A stretch of 64,000 nucleotides of DNA from Cystobacter ferrugineus. Its GTDB lineage: Bacteria; Myxococcota; Myxococcia; Myxococcales; Myxococcaceae. The notes under the pieces were generated by a model. It was given only the letters and a program-made list of their open reading frames with translations. It searched no databases and was not told the DNA's origin. Shown here in pieces: positions 25,888 through 49,800 of this stretch (the stretch's first letter is position 1; each line of letters starts with the position of its first letter). The stretch lies in assembly GCF_001887355.1 (NCBI RefSeq), contig NZ_MPIN01000011.1:125170-189169 (forward strand), written 5' to 3'. The translations under genes and the position numbers were made by a program.

Positions 25888-26983
25888 TCACCGCAGCTTC
25901 TCATGGGGACCACCACTGGGCACCGGATTGGCCGGCTTCCCCGTCCCTCGTTGGATTGGACGGCCTTTATTGTCCTTCGTCGCGAGTTTGCCAAACGCGG
26001 TGATCACACGCGTCGGATCACCTTGTTCGGTGATGACCGTCGTCCCGTCGCGGTGGTAGTGGTCGACTGGACGCCCGTTGGCATTGATCCCACGGTGCAC
26101 CGTGGTCTTCGGATCATTGATGATGTCCGCTTGATCTTGCCGACTCACGCCGTGGGCGTCAGGATGCCCGGGGCGACCATCAGCACCGTACGGGCGGGCC
26201 CCCTTGATGTCCTTGGCACTGACCTTCCCTCCGTCCGGTGCGGCGCGGACCTGCGTTGAAGAAGGCCCTGAGCGCTGCGAATTGGCTACGGCCAACATGA
26301 CCTGCCGCGCCCTTGGCACGTCGCCCCTGGCCTCGTGAAGCGCCACTGCGCCGGCCTCTCCCCACTCCGCAACGAGGAGTCCAGCCTCCCGCTGCGCCTG
26401 AAGGTACCGGGTCAAGTCGCGAAGCGCACTGCCACCGAGTCGCTCGCCCAGCCGCTCCACGACCGCCTTCAGACCCGCCACGTCGAGCGCGGGCACCTGA
26501 GGTCGCCGCACTCCGCCCCACCCGGCAGCTTTGGACTCGGAGAGGAAACGTCCCCCCTTGCCGCCGGCGTACAGGCCCACCAGCAGCGCCGCGGGTGCCA
26601 GTTCCCGCGCGGCCTGCTCGTAACGGCCCTGGTAGAGCGAAGTCCCCCCCATGACCCGTCTCCGCCGCCAGGTAATAGAAGCCCAGTGGCACTCCGAACG
26701 TCAGGGAGTCGAAGGCGCCCAGCGCCACGTGGCCCGGTGCCCAGTGCTCTCTCGTCAGGGCCCGCTCCGTCTCGTCGAAGGCTTCCTGGTAGGGCGGGGG
26801 CAAGTGGGCTCGCGTGGCGAACACGTCCCCTCCGCGAGCCCCATCCACCGCGGGAATGGTGGAGGCTACGTCGGCGGCGGCACGGCCCAAGCCCCGCACC
26901 ACGTCCCTGGGTTGTTCGTCCCGGTCCGGGTAGTCCGAAAGCTTGAAGCCCCGCCGCTCCAACGCCTCGCGCACGGCCTCCAT
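25888..26983 (-). pseudogene. truncated, frameshifted polymorphic toxin gene
   Basis: Two frames together read one toxin-like protein. The first part, from about 26983, is MEAVREALERRGFKLSDY and onward to FGVPLGFYYLAAETGHGG; the second starts GTSLYQGRYEQAARELAP and runs to the stop at 25888. The join is a run of seven G (minus strand; C at 26644-26650); six G would restore one frame. The protein lacks any signal peptide or lipobox and its 5' end stops next to a direct repeat, so the N-terminus has been lost. Hydrophobic stretches (LAPAALLVGLYAGGKGG) precede a C-terminal tip with PKTTVHRGINANGRPVDHYH and GTTVITEQGDPTRVITAFGK. The tip looks like a small nuclease-type toxin domain, but I do not recognise it. 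A small downstream gene may give immunity. Confidence 0.68.
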
Positions 26984-27007
26984 ATAAGGTGATTCCCGTT
27001 GCGCTCT

Positions 27008-27064
27008 GGCGAGGCGTCCCGTCCTGCCGCACCGCGGCGATGGAGTGACGGATTCGGCGATTGA
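27008..27064 (+). repeat. direct repeat, right copy (displaced TetR gene 3' end)
   Basis: A degenerate copy of the last codons of the TetR gene plus its downstream flank, ending in the identical 20-mer GTGACGGATTCGGCGATTGA (27045-27064). It abuts the truncated 5' end of the toxin gene. In the ancestral order the TetR gene was probably followed directly by the DUF1993 gene. Confidence 0.85.
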
Positions 27065-27167
27065 CAGCCCTCGCGCGGGCCCCCAACCTGCCGATCGGCC
27101 CCATCCTCGTCGTCCCCCGAATCCAGGGTGGGAGCCCTTCGCAGTCCCCTTCCCCCCCGGAGCCAAC

Positions 27168-27674
27168 ATGTCCTTGTCGATGTATCAGGCCTCGATTCCC
27201 ACCCTCGTGCGCATGCTGGGCAATCTGTCGGCGATCCTCGCGAAGGCCGCCACGTATGCCGAGACGAAGAAGATCGATCCGTCCGTCTTGATCAACGCCC
27301 GGCTCGCACCCGACATGCGGCCTCTGTCCTTCCAGATCCAGACCACGAGCGATCTGGCCAAGGGCTGTGCCGCCCGACTGGCGGGGATCGAGCCCCCGAG
27401 CTTCCCCGACACCGAGACCACCTTCCCCGAACTCCAGACACGCATCGCCAAGACGATCGAGTTCCTCAACAGCGTGAGCGCGGCGCAGATCGATGGCAGC
27501 GAGGAGCGCACCGTCACCCTCAAGCTGCGCACCCAGGAAGTGCAGTTCCAGGGACAGGCCTATCTGCTCTCCTTCGTGCTGCCCAACTTCTATTTCCACG
27601 TCACCACGGCCTACGCCATCCTGCGCCACAACGGCTTGGACATTGGCAAGGCGGACTTCCTCGGCGGCCGCTGA
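27168..27674 (+). CDS. DUF1993 family protein
   Basis: A 168-residue protein of the DUF1993 family. The ATG at 27168 has GGAG six bases upstream. The family features are the start MSLSMYQASIPTLVRMLGNL, a helix with LINARLAPDMRPLSFQIQTT, and the end FVLPNFYFHVTTAYAILRHN followed by LDIGKADFLGG. Members look like four-helix DinB-type proteins without the metal-binding His triad, and have no settled function. It stands alone, with a hairpin terminator downstream. Confidence 0.9.
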   Translation: MSLSMYQASIPTLVRMLGNLSAILAKAATYAETKKIDPSVLINARLAPDMRPLSFQIQTTSDLAKGCAARLAGIEPPSFPDTETTFPELQTRIAKTIEFLNSVSAAQIDGSEERTVTLKLRTQEVQFQGQAYLLSFVLPNFYFHVTTAYAILRHNGLDIGKADFLGGR

Positions 27675-27692
27675 GTGAGTGATTGAGGGCCC

Positions 27693-27732
27693 GGAACGGG
27701 GCGGTGGAGCGCACCAGCTCCCACCCCGTTCC
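27693..27732 (+). terminator. hairpin downstream of the DUF1993 gene
   Basis: GGAACGGGG (27693-27701) and CCCCGTTCC (27724-27732) form a perfect 9-bp stem 18 bp after the stop codon, with further partial pairing inside the loop. No T-run follows, so it may act as a weak terminator or as an mRNA end stabiliser. Confidence 0.5.
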
Positions 27733-27947
27733 GCCCGGCGGCCACCCCGCCATGGATCAGACTGCTACAGGGTGAGACGGGGAAGACAAGAAAGCGGGGC
27801 GACTATTACAGACATCCCCTGAAATGCTTGTTTCATTTTCTCACCGGCTGAATGATCTACGTGTACGAAACACTCCGGATGAGATATGGCTTCACACGCC
27901 GTCCACCGACGATTGATGGGGACAGCCCTCTCTATTCGGAGCAACGC

Positions 27948-29102
27948 ATGCGCACTGCGCTGGGTCTTTCGTTATTGGTCCTGGGGGTCAGCTTCACCGT
28001 GGGATGTAGCGGGAATGATGAGCCCCCCCCAGCCCCACCTCCAGAATGGGAATACAGCCCGAACACGGTGCAAGAGGAGACGATCAACTCCTCAGTGGTC
28101 AAGCTTGATTCGGGTTTGGTTCTGGTGGCAGGAGGCCGGCCCAAGGTGCCGCCAAACAAATGGGGCGAGGAGGAAGAGAAGAAATCGCGAATCTCGGCAA
28201 TCTATGATCCCCAGGCCAAGAAAGGTGAAGAATGGCGGCCGACGGGAGAACTCAAAGAGCCACGCCAGAGTGCCTCCGCCGTGACGCTTTCGTCGGGCGA
28301 GGTGATGTTGTCTGGGGGCACAAGTTCTTCCTCTGAACTCCTTGCCAGTGTGGAGCTGTACGTTCCAGCCACGGAGACATGGAAACCCATCAGTCCCCTG
28401 GGTCAGCCGCGTTACGGGCATCAGTCCACCCGACTGCTTTCGGGAAAGGTATTGGTGACGGGTGGACGAATTCTGACCGAGACTCCCGCCGGTAAGAAAG
28501 AAGCGCATGCCACCACCGCGGAGTTGTATGATCCCGCCACGAACCAGTGGAGTTCCGCAGGAGACCTGAAGCACTTCACATTCGAGGCCACCTCGACCTT
28601 GTTGGACTCGGGAGAGGTCATGGTGTTGAGCGACCAAGGCGTAGACATCTACAACCCGGAATCCAACAAGTGGCGGCAGGAAGAAGCCCCTCACTTCGTG
28701 GCTCGTCACGGACATACCGCGACCCGCCTCGACTCAGGTAAGATCCTGATCACTGGCGGAGGCAATGGGATCAACTTGAACTCAACCGCCCTATACAATC
28801 CGTCCGGGCCCGAGCCCAAGTGGGTTCAAGGTCCTCCGCTGAACCAGCGAAACTGGAACCACCAGGCAATCCTTCTCCCCGACGGAAAGGTACTGGTCAT
28901 CGGGGGCTTCGGCGGGGTCGAACTCTACACTCCCACCGAGCCCCCCGAGCCCCAGCTGCCCTGGATAGAACTCGCCAAGGATCTGGGGCCATACAAATAC
29001 AACAAAAGCAGCGCCATCCTGCTGCCCAACAACAAAGTCCTCCTCACGGCAGGAACGGACGAGGATATCCCCTCGGCCATCTTCACCATCCCCGCCCACT
29101 GA
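27948..29102 (+). CDS. Kelch-repeat lipoprotein
   Basis: A 384-residue exported lipoprotein. The ATG at 27948 has GGAG six bases before it, and the signal sequence ends in the lipobox TVGC (about residue 17). The mature protein has about seven Kelch-like beta-propeller blades, each with a strand of the type SGxVLVxGG: VKLDSGLVLVAGG, VTLSSGEVMLSGG, RLLSGKVLVTGG, TRLDSGKILITGG, ILLPDGKVLVIGG, ILLPNNKVLLTAG, and one degenerate blade (LLDSGEVMVLSD). Such propeller lipoproteins are numerous in myxobacteria and sit on the outer membrane; binding partners are unknown. Base composition is lower in GC than its neighbours. It is convergent with the NRPS operon. Confidence 0.88.
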   Translation: MRTALGLSLLVLGVSFTVGCSGNDEPPPAPPPEWEYSPNTVQEETINSSVVKLDSGLVLVAGGRPKVPPNKWGEEEEKKSRISAIYDPQAKKGEEWRPTGELKEPRQSASAVTLSSGEVMLSGGTSSSSELLASVELYVPATETWKPISPLGQPRYGHQSTRLLSGKVLVTGGRILTETPAGKKEAHATTAELYDPATNQWSSAGDLKHFTFEATSTLLDSGEVMVLSDQGVDIYNPESNKWRQEEAPHFVARHGHTATRLDSGKILITGGGNGINLNSTALYNPSGPEPKWVQGPPLNQRNWNHQAILLPDGKVLVIGGFGGVELYTPTEPPEPQLPWIELAKDLGPYKYNKSSAILLPNNKVLLTAGTDEDIPSAIFTIPAH

Positions 29103-29109
29103 GCCCGCA

Positions 29110-29133
29110 CCCGCGCGAACTCAGCCGCGCGGG
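29110..29133. terminator. bidirectional hairpin between Kelch and NRPS genes
   Basis: CCCGCGCG (29110-29117) and CGCGCGGG (29126-29133) form a perfect 8-bp stem with an 8-base loop in the 42-bp gap between the two convergent stops. There is no T-run. It could end both transcripts. Confidence 0.55.
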
Positions 29134-29144
29134 GAGGCCTGTAC

Positions 29145-43876
<14,732 letters not shown>

Positions 43877-43880
<4 letters not shown>

Positions 43881-46800
43881 CGGGTCTTCTTGCCGAAACG
43901 GGCGGAGAGTTTGTCGAGTTGGTTCTGCTTGACCTTCGCCAGCGGGAAGTCGGAGGGCGTGTGGCCGCCCGCCTCGGGGGACTGGCAGTGGGCGATCAGC
44001 TCGCGCAGCCGCGTGAGGAAGTCCGCCGCGAGCCGCGAGAGGGTGTCCTCGCGGTGTGGGGCCCGCCCGTACGACCACGTCAGTTGGAGCCGGCCGCCCA
44101 CCACCGCGCCCACCACGTCGAGCAGGTACGGCCTGCGGTTGCCAGGGCCCCGCTGCGCTCCGGCGCTCTCGGGAGCGAGCCCGAGCAGTCCCCCTTCCGC
44201 CAGGGCGCCGTCCACCTGCCCGAGGTAGTTGAAGCTCAGCTCCGCCCGGGGAAGCGCGGCGAGCGGCGAGGGCTCCACGAGGTGGCGCAGCAGCGCGTAG
44301 CCCATGCCCTTGGAGGGCACGGCGCGCAGTTGCTCCTTCACGCTCCGCAGGGCCTCACCGGGGCCCTTGGCCTCCTGGAGATCCAACAGCGCCGGGAAGT
44401 ACGTGGTGAGCCAGCCCACCGTGCGTGACACGTCCAGTCCGGCGAGCAGCTCCTCGCGGCCATGGCCCTCCACGTCCACCAGCACCAGCGGATTGCCCGT
44501 CCAGCGGCCCACCGCCTGCGCGAGCGCCGTGAGGAGCACGTCGTTGATCTGCGTGTGGTACGCGCGGGGCACGTCCTGAAGCAACGCCCGCGTCTCCTCG
44601 GCGGTGAGGCTCGCGCTCACGCTCCGGGCGAGGCCCTCGGTGTTGTCGCCTCCCGACGCGTCCACCGGCAGGCGCGTGACGCGCGACCAGGGACGCTCCA
44701 ACCACCAGGAGCGCTCGGCCTCCAGGGCACCCGAGCGGGCATGCTCGGAGAGGCCCCGCGACCAGGCCTGGAAGGAGGTCGTCTTCGGCGGCAGCTCCGG
44801 CGCGGCCCCCACGGAGAGCCGTGTGTAGGCCATGAGCAGATCCTCCAGGAGGATGCGCCAGGAGACACCGTCCACCACCAGGTGGTGCAGCACGAGCAAC
44901 AGGCGACCGGACCGCCCCGCCCCGAGGTGGAACAGCACCGCCCGGAGCAGCAGCCCCTCCTCCAACCGCAGCGAGCCCTGCGCGTGCGCGGCCCGCCGCT
45001 CCAGCTCCGCCGCCTGATGCTCCGCGGAGACGCCCGACAGGTCCACCTGCTCCAACCGGACGGGGGCGCCCGGAGCCTCGCTCACCTGCCGCCAGCCCTC
45101 CGCGTCGCGCGCGAAGCGCAGGCGCAGCGCGTCGTGGTGCTCCGTCACGTGCGTCAGCGCCCGCTCCAGCACCGCCGCGTCCAGGGCACCGCGCACCTCC
45201 AGGAAGAGCGACATGTTCCAGTGGTGGGGCTCGGCGGGCGCCTGGTCGAAGAACCAGCGCTGGATGGGCGAGAGCGCCACCGGCCCCGTCACCAGACCCT
45301 GCTCGGCCCGCACCGCCAGCCGCGTGTTCGCCACCGTCGCGAGCCGGGCCACCGTGGGATTCTGGAAGAGCTGGCGCGGCGACAACTCGATGCCGGCCCG
45401 CCCCGCCCGGGTGACGATCTGGATGCCGAGGATGGAGTCCCCGCCCAGCTCGAAGAAGTTGTCGTCCACCCCCACGCGCTCCACGCCGAGCACCTCGCGC
45501 CACAGGCCCGCGAGGCGCTCCTCCAGCTCGTTGCGGGGCGCCACGTACGCCGTGCTCCGGCTCCCCGACTGGGGCTCCGGCGCCGGAAGGGCGCGCGCGT
45601 CCACCTTACCCGTGCGCGTGCGCGGCAGCGCATCCAGCTCCACGAAGGCGGCGGGCACCATGTACTCGGGGAGCCGCTCACGCAGGAAGACGCGCAGCGC
45701 CTCCGCCTCGGGACCCGGACGCCGCTGGGGCACGACGTAGCCCACGAGCCTCCGCCCTCCCCGCCCATCCTCTCGAGCGACCACCGCCACCTCGCTCAGC
45801 TCCGGATGGGAAGCGAGCGCCGCTTCCACCTCGCCCGTCTCGATGCGGAAGCCCCGCACCTTCACCTGCCCGTCCAGGCGGCCGAGGAACTCCAGCACCC
45901 CATCCCCGCGCCAGCGCACGCGATCTCCCGTGCGGTACAGCCGCGCGCCGGGGCTCGGGTCGAAGGGATCGGCCAGGAAGCGCTCGGAGGTCGGACCCGG
46001 ACGGCCCAGGTAGCCTCGCGCCACGCCGCCGCCGCCCACGAACAGCTCGCCCGGCACGCCCACGGGCACGAGCTGGAGCCGCTCGTCGAGCACGTACACG
46101 CGAGTGCCCGGAATGGGACGGCCGATGGGCACCGGCCCGGACTCCGAGGGTTCCACCCGGTGCACGGTGCTCCAGATGGTGGCCTCGGTGGGGCCATACT
46201 CGTTGTAGAGCGGCGTGTGGGGCAGGGCCTCGTGATGGGCGCGGACGAGCTCGCGCGGGCACGCCTCGCCGCCCACGGTGACGGCGCGCAGACGCGAGAG
46301 CGCTCCCGGGGGAGCCGCCGAGAGCAGTTGCGCGTAGAGCGCGGGCACGCCGATCAGGTGCGTGACGCCGTGCCGCGCGAGGGACTCCACCAGGCCGCGG
46401 GGATCCTCCATCACCCCGGCCTCGGGGAAGCACAGCGTGCCGCCGTGGAGCAGCGTCCAGAACAGCCCGGCGAGCGAGGCGTCGAAGGTGAACGGCGACA
46501 GGGAGACGCAGACGCCCGGCGCTCCGTACACCTCGGCCCGGGCGCGCGTGGCGTGCACGAGCTGGCGGTGCTCCACCACCACGCCCTTGGGAATGCCCGT
46601 GGAGCCCGAGGTGAAGAGGACATAGGCCGCGTGGTGCGGCTCGGGGAGAGTGCCCGGAGACGTCGCCGGCTCGGAGGCCGCGTCCTCCAGGGAGACCACC
46701 GCCCGGCCCTCCTTGCCCGCGAACCGGCCGGCCAGGGCGGCGCGGGTGAGCACCACGCGCGCCCCCGCCTCGTCGAGCACGAGCCTCAGCCGCTCCGAGG

Positions 46801-49800
46801 GGTTGGAGAGATCCACCGGCAGCCAGGCACCGCCCGCCGCGAGCGTGCCCAGGAGGGCGGACACCACGTCCAGGGGACGCTCCAACCCGAGCGCCACGAC
46901 GGACTCGGGGCCCACGCCCTGGCGGCGCAACAGGTGGGCGATGCGGCGGGCACGCGCGCACAGCTCCCGGTACGACAGCACCACGGAGGCATCGGCCACG
47001 GCGGGCGCGTCGGGAGTCCGGGTGGCCTGCGCCTCGAACAGCGCCCACACGGTGGTGGCCTCCGCGAGAGGGAGCGGAGGATTCCATTCCGTGAGCAGCC
47101 GCTGGCGCTCGGCGCCGGACAGCAGCGACAGCGTGGAGAGCCGCTGCCCGGGCTCCCGGGTGAGGGTCTCCAGCAGGTGGACGAAGCGCTCGCCCATGCG
47201 GGAGATGGTGTCCGCGTCGAAGAGGTCGGTGTTGTACTCGAGCCCGGCCCACAGGCCGTCGGGGCCCTCGCGCAGCTCCAGGGCGAGATCCAACTTGGCG
47301 GCGCCCACGTGCAGGTCCATGCCGCTCAGGGTGAGCCCCGCGAGCTTCACGGTGGGCATGGGCGTGTTGTGCAGCACCAGCATCGTCTGGAAGATGGGCG
47401 TGTGGCCGAGATCCCGTGTGACGTGCAGCGCGTCCACGAGCTTCTCGAAGGGAGTGTCCTGGTGGGCGAAGGCGCCCAGGGCGGTGGCGCGGACGCGGCC
47501 CAGCAGCTCCAGGAACGTGGGGTCTCCGGAGAGCCCGGCGCGCAGGGCCACCGAATTGATGAAGCAGCCGACGAGGGGCTCCAGCTCGGGCCGGTCGCGG
47601 CCCGCCACGGCGGTGCCCACCGCGAAGTCCTCCTGCCCGCTGTAGCGCGACAGGAGCACCTGGTAGGCGGCCATGAGCACCATGAAGGGCGTGACGCCCT
47701 CGCGCCGGGCGAGTGCCCCCAGCGCGTCGGCGAGGGCTCGGGGCACGGTGAAGCGGTGCTGCGCGCCCCGGTACGTCTGCACCGCCGGCCGGGGACGGTC
47801 CGTGGGAAGGAGCAACATCGGCACGTCGGCCAGCGCCTCCTTCCACCAGGACACGCCCGCCTCCAGGGCGGGGCCGCGCATCCACTGGCGCTGCCACGCG
47901 GCGTAGTCCGCGTACTGCACGGGCAGCTCGGGCAGCGGCGCCGCCGTCCCCGTGACGAAGGAGGCATACAGCACGGCCAGCTCCTTCATCATCACGCCCG
48001 CGGACCAGCCATCGGAGACGATGTGGTGCGGGGTGACGAGCAGCACGTGCTCCGTGTCGTGCACGCGCAGCAGCGCCGTGCGCAGCAGCGGCCCCGCGGA
48101 CAGATCGAAGGGACGCCGGGCCTCCTCGCGGGCCCACCGGGCGATCGCCGCTTCACGCTCGCCGGAGTCCTCCAGCACCGTGCGCTCCAGGGGCACGGAC
48201 AGCGAGGGGGCGATGTGCTGGACGGGGCCGGAGTCATCCAGGGAGAAGGTGGTCCGCAGGGCCTCGTGGCGGCGCACCACTTCCGCGAGGGCCCGCTCCA
48301 GCGCGGACTCGTCCAGGCGCCCGCTCAGGCGGATGGCGGACGCGTTGTTGTAGGCCACGTTCCCGGGCTCGAGCTGATCCAGGTACCACAGCCGCTGCTG
48401 GGCGAAGCTGAGCGGCAGGGGCCGATCCCTCGGCACGCGGGTGATGGCGGGCGGACCCTCGGAGCGAGGAGCCTGCTCCACACGGGCGGCGGGAGCCGGG
48501 GACCGGGCGGGAGCCGGGCGCGGCGCCGTCGAGGGCTTCGCCTCGAGCAGTTCCACGGAGCCGTCGGCGCGCAGGCGGGCACGCCGCCCCGTGGTGAGCA
48601 ACCGCGCGCCCACCTCGGACGGATGGGGCACGAGCCGGTCGCGCGTGGCCTCCGGAGCCATCCAGAAGCCCTGGGGCACCCAACCCCCGCCCACGGCCAG
48701 CGCTCCGGCCACGCCCACGGGAACGGGCTGGCCGCGCGAGTCGAGCACCTGGAGCCGCACATGCGACGGAGGGGGCGGAAGGATGGAGGGCTCGGGGCGC
48801 GCCTCGGGACGCACGGGCAGCCAGGTGCCAGGCCCGAACGCGTGCTCACGGCGCACCACTTCCACCCCGGCCGCGCGCGCGAGCGAAGCGGCCAGCTCGG
48901 GAGCCACCCCGTCGACGAGCAGCCGGCGCACCGGACGGAGCGCCTCGGCCACCCCGGGCATCGCGACGAGCGCGCGGGCCAGCGCGGGCGTGCAGTGCAG
49001 GTGGGTGACACCCGCGTCGCGCACGAGCGCCAGCAGGGCCTCCATCTCCGCGCCGCTCTCGTGCAGCACGACGGTGGCCGGGCCGGTGTCCTCGGGCTGG
49101 GAGCGCCGCCGCAAGGCATCCAGGTGCGGCAGGCTGCCCAGCGTCGCCTCCGAACTCGCGCCGAAGTCCACGAGGCAGGCCAGCTCGTCCACGTCCAGCC
49201 GCCGCACCCGCTCGATCATCGGCAAGCAGGACTCGGGCGTGCCGAACAGGCCGCCGTCCTCCAGGTAGCGCTCGAGCCCGTGCTCCAGCAGCGCGTCCAT
49301 GTCCCCGGGCGTCAGCGAGCGCGGGTCCACCTTCAAGCCCTGGCTCGCGGCGAAGCCACTGAAGATGTCCACCGAGCCACGGAAGTAGCGCAGCAGGGGC
49401 TCGCGCACGGTGCGGCGCACCTCGGCCACGTCCGAGCCCACGAAGGTGTGGATCATCAGGCTCACGTGGCCCCGGCCGGGACCATGCCCGTGCTGCCGCC
49501 ACGCCTCGCGGTAGAGCGCCACCTTCTCCGCGAGCGAGTCGAGCTGCTGGCCCATCAGGTTGGTGAGCACGTGGGCGCCCATCTCCCCCGCGAGCCGGAA
49601 GGTGTCGGGGCTGCCCGCGGCCGTCAGCCAGAAGGGCAGCTCGGCCTGCACGGGGCGGGGCCGGATGGAGATCTCCACCTCCTGGCCATCGCCGTTGCGG
49701 CGGCGCACCGAGCCGCCCCGCCACAGGTGGCGCACCGCCTCGATGCCGCGCAGCATGATCTCCTTGCGGCGCGCGTAGTGGTCCGGAGCGAAGACGAAGT

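Noticed and set aside
25888-26652. Stand-alone 254-residue gene starting at 26652
   Set aside because: Its ATG falls inside the G tract with no ribosome site, and the preceding frame supplies the matching N-terminal part; it is better read as the second half of a frameshifted gene.
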